This document shows, in pieces, positions 1 through 9,405 of a stretch of 64,000 bases of DNA. The translations under genes and the position numbers were made by a program. A model generated the notes under the pieces. The model worked only from the letters and a program-made list of their open reading frames with translations, was not told where the DNA came from and ran no database searches. Origin of the DNA: Rhodohalobacter sp. 614A (GTDB taxonomy: Bacteria > Bacteroidota > Rhodothermia > Balneolales > Balneolaceae); NCBI RefSeq assembly GCF_021462415.1, contig NZ_JAKEDS010000001.1, positions 282,273 through 346,272 of the forward strand, written 5' to 3'. Position 1 is the stretch's first letter; every line of letters begins with the position of its first letter.

Positions 1-1
1 A

Positions 2-70
2 CGATTTCGTAAATTAAACCGAGATAAAATTTTAAGCCGAATCCAGGAATTGAAAAAAACGATACGGTAA
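2..70 (+). CDS. 3' end of an unidentified gene (partial)
   Basis: An open frame enters from the window edge and ends at TAA (68-70), three bases before the pheA start codon. Only 22 basic residues are visible, ending KKTIR, too little to name a family. The 3-bp gap to the next ATG suggests it is the upstream member of the same operon. It could also be chance open frame, but the tight stop-start spacing argues for a real gene end. Confidence 0.5.
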   Translation, partial: RFRKLNRDKILSRIQELKKTIR

Positions 71-73
71 AGA

Positions 74-1222
74 ATGTCAAAAGGCAGGTTAGAAGAGATC
101 CGAAAAGCCATCGACTCGCTTGATGAAACGATTGTAAAAGCACTCGGCGAGAGGCAAAAAATTGTTCGCGAAATTATTGTCGATAAACTTGAACACGAAG
201 ATGAAATCCGCGACCCGGACCGTGAAGAAAAACTCATCGAAAAAATTCGGCATAAAGCGCCGGAAGTTGGCATGGATCCTTATTTCCTCGAGCAGTTGTT
301 CCGGGAAATTATCAATCACTCCGTCCGGTATCAAACGCATGCATTGATCGATCATCAAAATGACCGTTCAAATGAACAGACGATAAGGGTTTCATACCAG
401 GGAACAGATGGCGCTTTTAGCCACCAGGCAGCTATGCGCCATTTTGAACAGCGGTATGCAAATGTAGAATGTATCGGTTATACCCGGTTCGAAGAAGCCG
501 CAGATGCCGTTGAGAAAGGAGAAGTAGATGTGGGAATTCTCCCTATTGAAAATACTACCGCCGGTTCCATTAACGATACGTACGACCTCCTGAATGAAAA
601 AGATCTCTACGTAATCGGTGAAGAGGTTCTGAAAGTTCAGCATTGCCTGATGGCACCGGAAGATATCAGCCTGAATAATATCCGACGAATTCTGTCTCAT
701 CCGCAGGCTATTGCACAGTGCAGTAAATTTTTAACGTCTTTGCCTCGCTGTCATGTAGAATCATATTTTGACACAGCCATGTCCGCCCGAAAAGTTCGGG
801 ACGATGCAGATCTCTCACAAGCTGCTATCGCAAGTGCCTTTGCCGCCGAAATTTATGGTTTAAAAATTCTGAAGAGAGATCTCGCCAATCAAGAAGAAAA
901 CTATACACGATTTGTAGTTGTGAGTCCCGAGCCGGTCACCTGCGATCCTCAACTTACCTGCAAAACGTCTCTTATTTTTGCGACGATTGATGAGAAAGGT
1001 GCCCTTCTGAAATGTCTGAACTTATTGGGAGACAGTGGAATCAACATGACAAAACTTGAATCCCGGCCTCGAATGGGTCACCCATGGCAATCACTTTTTT
1101 ATCTGGATATTGAGGGTAATAAAGAAGAACCCCGTATTGAGGATGCCTTGCTCAAACTGAAGAAGAAAGCCCAATACTTCAAAGTTTTAGGAAGTTATCC
1201 TGTGCGGGAAGGAAAGTGGTAA
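74..1222 (+). CDS. pheA: bifunctional chorismate mutase / prephenate dehydratase (P-protein)
   Basis: This cytoplasmic enzyme converts chorismate to prephenate and then to phenylpyruvate, the committed steps to phenylalanine. At 382 aa it has the usual P-protein length. Residues 1 to about 90 are an all-helical AroQ-type chorismate mutase. About 105-285 is the prephenate dehydratase domain, with the VSYQGTDGAFS opening, the PIENTTAGS loop and the catalytic TRFVVVS segment. About 295-375 is an ACT domain with the ESRP motif that binds phenylalanine, so feedback inhibition is expected. The ATG lies three bases after the preceding stop. No other aromatic-pathway gene is visible downstream. Confidence 0.95.
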   Translation: MSKGRLEEIRKAIDSLDETIVKALGERQKIVREIIVDKLEHEDEIRDPDREEKLIEKIRHKAPEVGMDPYFLEQLFREIINHSVRYQTHALIDHQNDRSNEQTIRVSYQGTDGAFSHQAAMRHFEQRYANVECIGYTRFEEAADAVEKGEVDVGILPIENTTAGSINDTYDLLNEKDLYVIGEEVLKVQHCLMAPEDISLNNIRRILSHPQAIAQCSKFLTSLPRCHVESYFDTAMSARKVRDDADLSQAAIASAFAAEIYGLKILKRDLANQEENYTRFVVVSPEPVTCDPQLTCKTSLIFATIDEKGALLKCLNLLGDSGINMTKLESRPRMGHPWQSLFYLDIEGNKEEPRIEDALLKLKKKAQYFKVLGSYPVREGKW

Positions 1223-1345
1223 AGGATTTGTGGGTAGCGCCTCGGATTATCAAATCACTTTTTCTTAGTTGTACATTCAGGTTTTATTGCAACTACAATT
1301 TTTCTTGGTTCAATTGAATCAAAATTGTAATGTGAGTAACCATTA

Positions 1346-4084
1346 ATGGTGGCTACCATGAAATTTACACCTTCGCGCATCGCGCTGATCTATCTTGGAT
1401 TTGCATTTCTTTGGATTACCACAACAGACTGGATTGTCGATTATTTCTTTGCAGGAGAAAGTTTTGTCGCTGAGATCCACCTGTTTAAGGGATATTTTTA
1501 TGTAACGGTTACTGCCTTTTTTCTTTACCTGATGGTTAGAAGCCACGAACTAACGCTAAAGAGAGAACAGGAACTGCAAAACACAATCATAGAAACTATT
1601 CCTGTAATGATCACCGTTTACCGGCCCGATCTCTCTGAAATTTCAGTTAATCCTGAATTTGAAAAAATTACAGGTTGGTCCAATAAAGAGATCACCTCCG
1701 TAAACCTTCTGGACAGGCTCTATCCGGACAAGGATTATCAAAGCGAAGTTCTGGATTTTATGGACAAAACCAACACAGGATGGAAAGATTTTGAAATGGT
1801 CACAAAGGATGGACGGATTATACAATCAGCCTGGACAAATCTTCGCCTTTCTGATGAAACCCAGATTGGAATTGGCCTCGACATTACAGAGAGAAAGCAG
1901 ATCGAAGAAAAGCTTAAAATGAGTGAAGAATGGCTTCAGCTAACCACCACAAGCTCCAACACGGGACTTTGGGAGTGGCATCCCCAAACAGGAGAAACTG
2001 TTTTTGATGAAGTTTGGGCGAATTTGGCAGGATATACCCTGGAAGAACTTGAGCCGGTTAGTATTGAGACGTGGAATAGCTTGGTTCATCCCGAGGACCT
2101 TGCCATGTTTGAAAGTGAACTTGAGCGATATCTTCAGGGAGAAAAGCCTCTCTACGAATGCGAAGTGAGAATGAAGCACAAGCAAGGCCATTGGGTGTGG
2201 ATTTTGGATCGGGGCCGTGTGGTGGATTGGGATGATGACGGAATGCCGGAAAGAATGGTAGGTACGCATGTAGATATTACTTATCAAAAAAATATCGAAG
2301 AACGGATTAAAGCCGAACGCCACCGGTTTGAAGTGGCAGCGAATTTAACCAGCGATGTTATATGGGAATGGAGACCCGATAAACAAGAATTGTGGTGGGG
2401 AGATGGAATTGAAACCGTTTTTGGATATAAAGAAGATGAATACGAGGATGACCTTGGTTTCTGGAAAAAGCACATTGCCAAAAAAGATCAGGAAAGAGTT
2501 GTTCAAAGCATGAAGAAAGCCGAAAACTCCGATGCAACAGAGTGGAGCGAAGAATATGATTTCATTGCATCTGACGGATCGTTAAAAAAAATACGGGATT
2601 CTGCCATTATCATCCGGAATGAAGACGGTACTGTTTTGAGAATTATTGGTGCGATGGTAGATAAAACCAAGGAATTTGAATACCGCCAGGCACTTCATCA
2701 TCAAAGCTACCGTTTTGAAATGATTGCCAAAGCTACGACCGATGTACTCTACGAGTGGAATATTCAGACAGACGAAGTTTGGTGGAGCGAAGGCTGGCAT
2801 ACACGATTTAATTACCCGGAAAAAAATGTTAATAATTCGTTCAAATGGTGGACAAAAATCGTTCATCCGGATGACATTGAAAGAATTGTCGCATCAACAA
2901 AGAAAGCGATAGGTTCTAACGAGGATTACTGGTCGGGCAGCTATCGGCTCAAAAACGGGGAAGGCGAATATTCGAATGTGGTAGACCGCGGTTATTTTTT
3001 GAAAGATGGAAAGGGAAGAATTCAATATATGGTTGGTACCATCTCCGATGTAACCGCAGATGTAAGAGCTCAGAATGAACTGAAAGCCTCCGAACAACAG
3101 TATCGATTGCTCTTCAAACAAAATCCTATCCCGATGTTTATTTATGATCAGGATACACTACAGTTTACTTCTGTCAATGAAGCGGCCATCCATAAATACG
3201 GTTATTCAGAAGAGGAATTTGCAAATATGACTATTCTGGAGATCCGCCCCGCTGAAGACATCGAAAAGATAAAAAAGCTTATTTCTCAAAATCAGGAAAA
3301 AACACGTACTCCGGTGGGTGAATGGACACACCTAACGAAAAAAGGAGAAAAGCTGACGGTTAAAATATCATCCTCCGTCATTTACTATAAAGGCAAAAAA
3401 CAGCGCTTAGTAATTGCTCTTGATATCACCGAACAACGGGCGGCTGAGGAACGGGCTTTAAGTGCCATTATTGAAGGGGAAGAACGAGAGCGGCAGCGAA
3501 TTGCCAAAGAACTTCATGACGGGCTCGGGCAGTATCTCTCTGCTTCCAATATGAATTTGAAATCCGTTTTTGAGGATCTGGAAGAAATTCCATCTCCCCT
3601 GGAAACAACCTTTCAAACCGGGTTAAGGTTTTTAAATCATGCCATCTCGGAAACCAGGAATATTTCCCAAAACCTGATGCCGAAATCGATTCAGGATTAT
3701 GGGCTTGAATTGGCCGCAGAATCGCTTATTAATCACCTGCGGAAAACTCATAAGATTACCTTTTACATCTATACTAATCTTAAAGATGTTGATTTGAATG
3801 AAAAGATCCAGATTAACCTTTACAGGATACTTCAGGAAGGTATCAACAATGCCATAAGGCATGGAAAACCAAACAAGATTGAGGTACAACTGGTCCATTC
3901 GAAAGGAGAGATACTTATGACGATTGAAGACGATGGAGTTGGCTTTGATAAAGATAATATTGCAGGAAACGGCATTGGAATCCGGAGTATAAAAACCAGA
4001 GTTGGTGCTATGTCAGCAAATTTAGATATTGTAAGCAAGCCGGGCAAAGGCACTATAATTTCTGTTGTTGTACCTGTTAATTAA
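1346..4084 (+). CDS. multi-PAS membrane sensor histidine kinase, NarL/DegS type
   Basis: This 912-aa sensor kinase has two N-terminal membrane segments (about residues 8-30 and 42-62). About five PAS/PAC repeats follow between roughly 75 and 690, several ending in the ITERK or DITEQ style linker. The kinase core is of the HisKA_3 class: the phospho-acceptor is in the segment ERQRIAKELHDGLGQ near residue 720. The ATPase domain keeps an N-box (LQEGINNAIRHG) and a G-box (DDGVGFD). The response regulator gene begins 9 bp after its stop, so the two form an operon and very likely a cognate pair. An ATG at 1358 is an alternative start and removes only four residues. The signal sensed cannot be read from the PAS domains. 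Confidence 0.93.
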   Translation: MVATMKFTPSRIALIYLGFAFLWITTTDWIVDYFFAGESFVAEIHLFKGYFYVTVTAFFLYLMVRSHELTLKREQELQNTIIETIPVMITVYRPDLSEISVNPEFEKITGWSNKEITSVNLLDRLYPDKDYQSEVLDFMDKTNTGWKDFEMVTKDGRIIQSAWTNLRLSDETQIGIGLDITERKQIEEKLKMSEEWLQLTTTSSNTGLWEWHPQTGETVFDEVWANLAGYTLEELEPVSIETWNSLVHPEDLAMFESELERYLQGEKPLYECEVRMKHKQGHWVWILDRGRVVDWDDDGMPERMVGTHVDITYQKNIEERIKAERHRFEVAANLTSDVIWEWRPDKQELWWGDGIETVFGYKEDEYEDDLGFWKKHIAKKDQERVVQSMKKAENSDATEWSEEYDFIASDGSLKKIRDSAIIIRNEDGTVLRIIGAMVDKTKEFEYRQALHHQSYRFEMIAKATTDVLYEWNIQTDEVWWSEGWHTRFNYPEKNVNNSFKWWTKIVHPDDIERIVASTKKAIGSNEDYWSGSYRLKNGEGEYSNVVDRGYFLKDGKGRIQYMVGTISDVTADVRAQNELKASEQQYRLLFKQNPIPMFIYDQDTLQFTSVNEAAIHKYGYSEEEFANMTILEIRPAEDIEKIKKLISQNQEKTRTPVGEWTHLTKKGEKLTVKISSSVIYYKGKKQRLVIALDITEQRAAEERALSAIIEGEERERQRIAKELHDGLGQYLSASNMNLKSVFEDLEEIPSPLETTFQTGLRFLNHAISETRNISQNLMPKSIQDYGLELAAESLINHLRKTHKITFYIYTNLKDVDLNEKIQINLYRILQEGINNAIRHGKPNKIEVQLVHSKGEILMTIEDDGVGFDKDNIAGNGIGIRSIKTRVGAMSANLDIVSKPGKGTIISVVVPVN

Positions 4085-4093
4085 AAAAATGCT

Positions 4094-4753
4094 ATGGCTA
4101 ACGTAAAAATCGCATTAGCTGACGATCACAAAATTGTAAGAGACGGAATCAAAACGATGCTTGAGTCGCAACCGGAAATTGACGTTGTTGCAGAAGCATC
4201 CGATGGGAAAGAGATTCTTCAAAAAGTTGAAGAAAACCTGATTGATCTTGTAATTATGGACATCAACATGCCGGAAATGGACGGTATTACAGCTGCAAAA
4301 GTACTTAAAGACAAACATCCGAATGTTAAAGTGCTTGCTCTCACTATGAGTAATGACGACCTGCACGTACGGCAAATGATACAAGCCGGAGCTTCGGGAT
4401 ACATTATGAAAAGTGCCGGCCGGAAAGAACTGAAAAATGCTATTGAAACCATTATGAGCGGCAAACACTATTTTAGTGATGAAGCCACGCACAGCATTAT
4501 GATGGATTTAGTAAGAGGGAAAGGTAAATCAACATCTCCGGAAGCCGTTCACATTACAGACCGCGAGCTGGAAATATTGGAACTGATTGTAGAAGAGTAT
4601 ACCAACCAGGAAATTGCAGATAAGCTATTCATCAGCTCGCGTACGGTGGATGCTCACAGACGAAATTTACTCCAAAAAACAGGTTCCAGAAATACGGCCG
4701 GTCTTGTTAAGTATGCATTTCAGCACAACCTGATCTCTTCGAGAGATGAATAA
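4094..4753 (+). CDS. NarL/FixJ-family response regulator
   Basis: This 219-aa DNA-binding regulator has a receiver domain at about 1-120. It keeps the acidic pair (ALADDH), the phospho-acceptor Asp in VIMDINMPEMDG and the conserved Lys in YIMKSAG. A LuxR-type helix-turn-helix follows at about 150-212 (TDRELEILELI, then SSRTVDAHRRN). It starts 9 bp after the multi-PAS kinase and is followed by a candidate terminator, so the two genes form a compact two-component operon. Targets are unknown. Confidence 0.95.
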   Translation: MANVKIALADDHKIVRDGIKTMLESQPEIDVVAEASDGKEILQKVEENLIDLVIMDINMPEMDGITAAKVLKDKHPNVKVLALTMSNDDLHVRQMIQAGASGYIMKSAGRKELKNAIETIMSGKHYFSDEATHSIMMDLVRGKGKSTSPEAVHITDRELEILELIVEEYTNQEIADKLFISSRTVDAHRRNLLQKTGSRNTAGLVKYAFQHNLISSRDE

Positions 4754-4785
4754 CCACCTATAGGGTCCCTCTCAATCTTGCTTTC

Positions 4786-4821
4786 GAGAGATTTAGCTCC
4801 AAATATCTCTTAGGTTTTTTT
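4786..4821 (+). terminator. putative intrinsic terminator after the response regulator
   Basis: AGAGAT (4787-4792) can pair with ATCTCT (805-810 of the 4 kb block) around a loop containing AGCTCC. Seven T residues follow at 4815-4821. The position, 33 bp after the stop codon on the same strand, fits the end of the two-component operon. The stem is only six clean pairs. Confidence 0.5.
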
Positions 4822-4895
4822 ACTTATCAAACGAGTTTTAAAAATACGTTCTTCAACCAATACATAATTGGCTCCAGCATTTATAGTTTTATTAA

Positions 4896-5306
4896 ATGGA
4901 GGACGAAGCTCTTAATATTGCCATTATTTCCGATCAGCCGGTTCGTGCTGAAAGCTTGTCTAAAACCATTGAAAACGGACTTAGCAATGGCACTGAAATA
5001 CGGGTTCTTACTACCGACCTGATTCACTCCACCGGTGCCATGTCAAGCGTTCACTTAATACTTGTCGATTTGATGGGAATCAGTAAGTCTTCACGGCAGA
5101 TTATCCTTCCTTTAAAAGAAAAATATTCCGGAATAAAGATTATTGCGATGCACTTATATCGCTCCTCTCTTCTCGTTAATCCGCTCTTTGCCATGGGGAT
5201 AGACGGTTATATTTATTATGAACCGTCCAGGGGTGAATTGATGAACGCAATCCGAACTGTCACTGCCGGCAAGAAATATATTCCGAATGATCTCCTTTCT
5301 GCGTAA
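4896..5306 (+). CDS. stand-alone degenerate receiver-like protein
   Basis: This 136-aa protein has the fold pattern of a receiver domain without an output domain: a beta-1 strand NIAIISDQ, an LVDLMG segment where the phospho-acceptor Asp normally sits, and a C-terminal half (AMGIDGYIYYEPSRGELMNAIRTVTAGKKYI) that closely resembles NarL-type receivers. The Lys expected on beta-5 is replaced (YYEPS) and only one residue of the acidic pair remains. It may be a phosphorylation-independent partner or decoy for the kinases on either side. A start with ATG at 4896 is the only good choice. Function is inferred from fold similarity only. Confidence 0.7.
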   Translation: MEDEALNIAIISDQPVRAESLSKTIENGLSNGTEIRVLTTDLIHSTGAMSSVHLILVDLMGISKSSRQIILPLKEKYSGIKIIAMHLYRSSLLVNPLFAMGIDGYIYYEPSRGELMNAIRTVTAGKKYIPNDLLSA

Positions 5307-5307
5307 A

Positions 5308-5335
5308 AAAACCTACGCTCATTTTGGTTGAGCTT
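5308..5335 (-). terminator. hairpin with terminator polarity on the minus strand
   Basis: CCTA-C-GCTCA (5313-5322) pairs with TGAGC-T-TAGG (5330-5339) around TTTTGGT, with one C-T mismatch. The A-run at 5306-5312 becomes a U-run after the stem when read on the minus strand. No minus-strand gene lies to its right, so it may act as a 3'-end structure for the plus-strand gene ending at 5306 or end an antisense transcript. End coordinates are approximate. Confidence 0.35.
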
Positions 5336-5457
5336 AGGTAGTTCCGGCAAAAAAAAATACGCTTTTCACGTCTAACGGTTGTCTCTGGAAAAAGAGAACT
5401 TTTATAAATACACAAGAAGAGATTTATCAGGATAGACAAATATGTTGAGTGAACCAT

Positions 5458-7659
5458 ATGAAAGGAAAGAAAAAAGATCTGGTAAGCAGCCTGTCCATTT
5501 TAAACGCCATGCAAGGTCCGGCTGCTGTTTTAGACAAAGATGGAAATGTTATTCTCAGCAATGAACATTGGGGGAAGGAAAAAAATCACTCCCATTGGTT
5601 CGAAATCGAACCACATAACGACAACTACATTGAACACTGCCGGTACGCTGTGGAGTTGGGAAACGACTACGCCTTGCATCTGCTTTTTGGAATCCGTGAA
5701 ATTTTGCAGGGACAAAAAGAGTCTCTTGCCCTTACAATTTCTGCTACTCCCGGAGTTAATAAGCAATGGCATAAAGTAGAAATTTCAAAGCTTGAGAATA
5801 CTTCCAAAGACTATGTGCTACTTGTTTTCAGTGATATTTCTGAGGATATGAAATCGGTCAAAGAATTACGGGATTCTGAAGCCAAATATAAGCAGTACTT
5901 TCAGCAATCTACAGACGGTATCATTCTTGGCAAACCCAACGGAGAAATCCTGGACGCCAATCCTGCGGCATGCCAAATACTTGGATATTCGAAACCTGAA
6001 TTGATGGAAGGCGGCCGGGCATTAATTTTGGACGAAAGTGATCCCGCGCACCTGGAAGTTGTGCGAACCCGCGATGACAATTCCTTTTTTACTGGTGAAA
6101 AGGAATATATCCACAAAGACGGACATTATATCCCCGTTCAATTAACTTCTTTCGCTTACACGTTTGATGACGGAACCCAGCAAATCATCAATACCTTCCG
6201 GGATATCCAGAAAGAGAAGAAAAATAAATTCACTCTTGAGGAGGAAAGAAGATTTTCAAAAACAGCGCTCAATAGTATTCCGGGTATCTTTTTTGTACTG
6301 AACGCTGACAATCATTTTATACGATGGAGTGATTCAATGCTTACCGTATTAGGCCACACCGATGAAAGCATTCTTGAGCTCACGATTTATGATATTTTTC
6401 ATGACTCGGAACATGAAAAGCTATATGAAGTAATTCAGGGAGCTTTTATCACAGGTAGCGGCAATTTCTCAGGGCGAATTATTACCGGGGAGGATGAATG
6501 CCGATTCTATAACCTCCAAATCAACAAGTTCGAAAGTAATGACAAAAACTTTTTAGTAGCCACGGGAGTGGACATGACTGACTTCGTTGAATCAGAAAAA
6601 AAACGAGAAAAGAACTATCAACTCATGACGGAATTATTTGATAATTCACCGATTGCGAAAGTCATGATAAATCCCCATAACGAAGTTCAAAAAATGAATC
6701 AGGCGTTCATTAACCTTTTTGAATATTCGGCTGAAAAGATCATGGGAAACAATATCAATAAACTCATCTCATGTGTTAATTGTATGGATGAGGCTGAAGA
6801 AATCACAAAAGCCGCATTTAAAGGCAAAGCAGATCAGCGAAAAACGGTGCGTATAAAAAAAGATGGCACAAAAGTACCTGTCTTGATTACAACCGTTCCT
6901 GTTAGAAACAACGGCGAAATCATTTCAGTTTATGGGATTTATGTTGACCTCACGGAGCAACGAAAGCTGGAAAATCACCTTCAAAAATCCCTTCATGAAA
7001 AAGATATCCTGCTACAGGAAGTGCATCACCGGGTAAAAAATAATCTTGCCATTATTGCCAGTTTGTTGGAATTGCAAATAATACATGATTCAAATGAAGA
7101 ATCCAGAGAACAACTTCGTCACGCATATAACCGAATCTTCTCAATCGCAAAAATCCATGAAACCCTTTACAACTACAAAGAAATTGCAGAAATCAGTTTT
7201 GATGACTACCTGGCCACTCTTGTGGATGCAACGCCTATCCTTGTAAAAGCTGAAAAATTTAAAATCAATCTACACTCATCGGGAGAGCCGTTAATTCTGA
7301 ATATCAATCAGGCTGTTCCTCTCGCTTTACTCCTTAACGAACTTGTAAACCTTGGTTCTTCTGATGAAAGTGGCAATAACCGGGTGGAACTCTCTTATAA
7401 AAATAAAGGCAATGATGTTAGCATGGAAATAAAAGGAATAGACAAACAAATTGAGGAGTTCTACAAGAGTAAAGAAGAACAACCCTTCCAGCACCTTCTT
7501 ATTAAAACCTTTATTGAACAGATTGACGCTAACGTAACAGTCGTCAAAAATTCGACTAACAAACTCTCCATAAAATTTCAAAAATCAGATACAGTTAAAG
7601 GAGCAAGCAGCTCGCTGACTAAACAAGTAGATGGTTTTTCCAAATCCAATCTTGGTTAA
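5458..7659 (+). CDS. multi-PAS histidine kinase with degenerate ATPase domain (HisKA_2 type)
   Basis: This soluble protein of about 733 aa carries several PAS domains (approximately 20-130, 135-260, 265-380 and 390-505). A HisKA_2 dimerisation/phospho-acceptor motif follows, LLQEVHHRVKNNLAIIASL, near residue 520. The ATP-binding part is unusual. The expected N-box segment reads LLLNELVNLGSSDESGNN, losing the NALKHA half, and no clear GxG boxes follow. It may therefore be a pseudokinase or phosphotransfer scaffold. I chose the ATG at 5458; a GTG nine bases upstream is also in frame. The next receiver gene begins 4 bp after its stop, so the two are probably co-translated partners. Confidence 0.85.
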   Translation: MKGKKKDLVSSLSILNAMQGPAAVLDKDGNVILSNEHWGKEKNHSHWFEIEPHNDNYIEHCRYAVELGNDYALHLLFGIREILQGQKESLALTISATPGVNKQWHKVEISKLENTSKDYVLLVFSDISEDMKSVKELRDSEAKYKQYFQQSTDGIILGKPNGEILDANPAACQILGYSKPELMEGGRALILDESDPAHLEVVRTRDDNSFFTGEKEYIHKDGHYIPVQLTSFAYTFDDGTQQIINTFRDIQKEKKNKFTLEEERRFSKTALNSIPGIFFVLNADNHFIRWSDSMLTVLGHTDESILELTIYDIFHDSEHEKLYEVIQGAFITGSGNFSGRIITGEDECRFYNLQINKFESNDKNFLVATGVDMTDFVESEKKREKNYQLMTELFDNSPIAKVMINPHNEVQKMNQAFINLFEYSAEKIMGNNINKLISCVNCMDEAEEITKAAFKGKADQRKTVRIKKDGTKVPVLITTVPVRNNGEIISVYGIYVDLTEQRKLENHLQKSLHEKDILLQEVHHRVKNNLAIIASLLELQIIHDSNEESREQLRHAYNRIFSIAKIHETLYNYKEIAEISFDDYLATLVDATPILVKAEKFKINLHSSGEPLILNINQAVPLALLLNELVNLGSSDESGNNRVELSYKNKGNDVSMEIKGIDKQIEEFYKSKEEQPFQHLLIKTFIEQIDANVTVVKNSTNKLSIKFQKSDTVKGASSSLTKQVDGFSKSNLG

Positions 7660-7663
7660 TAAC

Positions 7664-8038
7664 ATGCAGAATATGCGTATATTAATAATTGAAGATAATG
7701 CCATACAGGCTTTAACTCTTGAAATGATTGTTAAACGTTTGGGGTTTACCAAGGTTGAAAAAGTATATACGGCTCAACACGCGTATGAACTTTTGGAAAA
7801 TTTTCAACCAAACCTTATGCTTGTAGACATTAATCTGGGTGCGGAAGAGACTGGGGTCGATATTGTTAAAGAGGTACAAAAGACAACACCAGTCCGTGTT
7901 CTTTATATTACCGGTAATTCTGATATGCACCATAAAAAATTGGCTGCACAGACAGATTATATGGCATATTTGGTGAAACCCATCGATCCTCTTAAGCTCG
8001 AACAAATCTTGATCGATGAGGAAATCATCGCCTCCTAA
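7664..8038 (+). CDS. single-domain response regulator
   Basis: This 124-aa receiver has no output domain. It keeps the acidic residues in IIEDNAIQ, the phospho-acceptor Asp in LMLVDINLGAEETG and the conserved Lys in YLVKPIDP. A longer in-frame start at 7631 would overlap the previous gene by 29 bp. The ATG at 7664 (or 7673) gives the normal receiver N-terminus and is preferred. It lies between two kinase genes, 4 bp after one and 27 bp before the next, so it probably relays phosphate within this cluster. Confidence 0.9.
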   Translation: MQNMRILIIEDNAIQALTLEMIVKRLGFTKVEKVYTAQHAYELLENFQPNLMLVDINLGAEETGVDIVKEVQKTTPVRVLYITGNSDMHHKKLAAQTDYMAYLVKPIDPLKLEQILIDEEIIAS

Positions 8039-8065
8039 ACTAAATACTCAATTAAAAAAGCTCGT

Positions 8066-9280
8066 ATGTCCCTGGTAAATGAACAAGACAGGCTGAAAGC
8101 TCTATATTCTTACAATATTTTAGATACCGAATCTGAGGTTGAGTTTGATGAATTAACTGAACTCGCAGCATCTATCTGCAATGCGCCTATTGCCATGATA
8201 AATTTAGTAGACGATGAGCATCAATGGGCAAAATCAATCTATGGATTAAACGATGAAGTAAAGAAAATCCCGAGAGAGAAATCCATCTGCCAGTATTCAA
8301 TTCTTGAGAATGATCTTCTTGAAATCCCGGATATTATGAAAGACGGCCGGTTTGAAGATCTGCCTCATCTGAAACAAAACCCAAATATTATATACTATAT
8401 CGGTGCCCAGTTGTTAAGTCCGGAAGGATATGCAATTGGTTCTCTGTGCGTGATGGACACTAAAAAACGGCACCTTGATGAGACCAAAAAACGACAGTTA
8501 AAGATTGTAGCCAACCAGGTGATGACAGCTCTTGAATTGCGGAAGCAGAACGAGCAACTCACCGAACTGAACAACCACCAGGTAAACCTGATGAAAATTT
8601 TGAGCCATGACTTGCGCTCACCCCTCAGCGGTATCATCGGTATGAGTGATTTACTGGAAGAGATGGTCTCATCCTCCGACAATGAAACTCTCGAAATGGT
8701 TTCCCTGCTTAACCAAAGTGCCAAACAATTAAATCAGTTAATCAATGATATTCTAAACTATACCATTATTGATTCCAAAGGATTTTCATTACATCCGCGC
8801 CAGGCAAATGTTCATGCTGTTGCCGAGAATATGAAAAGGCTTTATATGCCGTCGGCCAAGCTCAAAAATATCGATCTTACATTTGATGTGGATGTTAAGG
8901 ATAAAGATATCTGGATTGATGAAGAGAAGTTTGAGCAAATATTTGGAAACCTCCTTTCAAACGCCATTAAATTCACAATCGGTGGCGGAAGCGTTCACAG
9001 CAGCCTGAAGGTTGAAAATGAGAATGGAAATAAGCGCCTTCTTTTAAACGTAACTGACACAGGAACCGGCATGGCCCCTGACTTTGTTGAGAATCTGTTT
9101 TCGAATCACTCACATAATAATAAAGAAGGTACTTCGGGGGAGAAAAGTACGGGCCTTGGACTTTCTATCATCAAACATTTTACTGAATTGCACAATGGCA
9201 ATATCGATGTGGACAGCCGGCCAGGAGATGGAACTACATTCAAAATTTCACTCCCCCTCAATCATGTAAATCCTTCATAA
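8066..9280 (+). CDS. GAF-domain sensor histidine kinase
   Basis: This 404-aa cytoplasmic kinase has an N-terminal GAF domain (about 20-165), a short coiled linker, and a HisKA domain with H-box KILSHDLRSPLSGIIG near residue 185. A complete HATPase follows: N-box NLLSNAIKFT, G1 DTGTGMAPD and G2 STGLGLSIIKHF. Unlike the multi-PAS kinase upstream at 5458 its catalytic domain is intact, so it is the likely phosphate source for the neighbouring lone receiver. No membrane segment is visible. Confidence 0.93.
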   Translation: MSLVNEQDRLKALYSYNILDTESEVEFDELTELAASICNAPIAMINLVDDEHQWAKSIYGLNDEVKKIPREKSICQYSILENDLLEIPDIMKDGRFEDLPHLKQNPNIIYYIGAQLLSPEGYAIGSLCVMDTKKRHLDETKKRQLKIVANQVMTALELRKQNEQLTELNNHQVNLMKILSHDLRSPLSGIIGMSDLLEEMVSSSDNETLEMVSLLNQSAKQLNQLINDILNYTIIDSKGFSLHPRQANVHAVAENMKRLYMPSAKLKNIDLTFDVDVKDKDIWIDEEKFEQIFGNLLSNAIKFTIGGGSVHSSLKVENENGNKRLLLNVTDTGTGMAPDFVENLFSNHSHNNKEGTSGEKSTGLGLSIIKHFTELHNGNIDVDSRPGDGTTFKISLPLNHVNPS

Positions 9281-9405
9281 GGGTTCCGAAGATGTACAGG
9301 TTTAGTTTCCTCACACAAATCATTGCCGTTTTCAATTTTATCGAAACAATGTTTTGACGTAACTTTCCTCATTATAAACTCTAACAGAAACAAACGAATA
9401 TCGAG

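Noticed and set aside
7631-7663. Upstream start of the single-domain receiver overlapping the kinase gene
   Set aside because: The extra 11 residues do not match a receiver N-terminus; the ATG at 7664 after the kinase stop fits the family.
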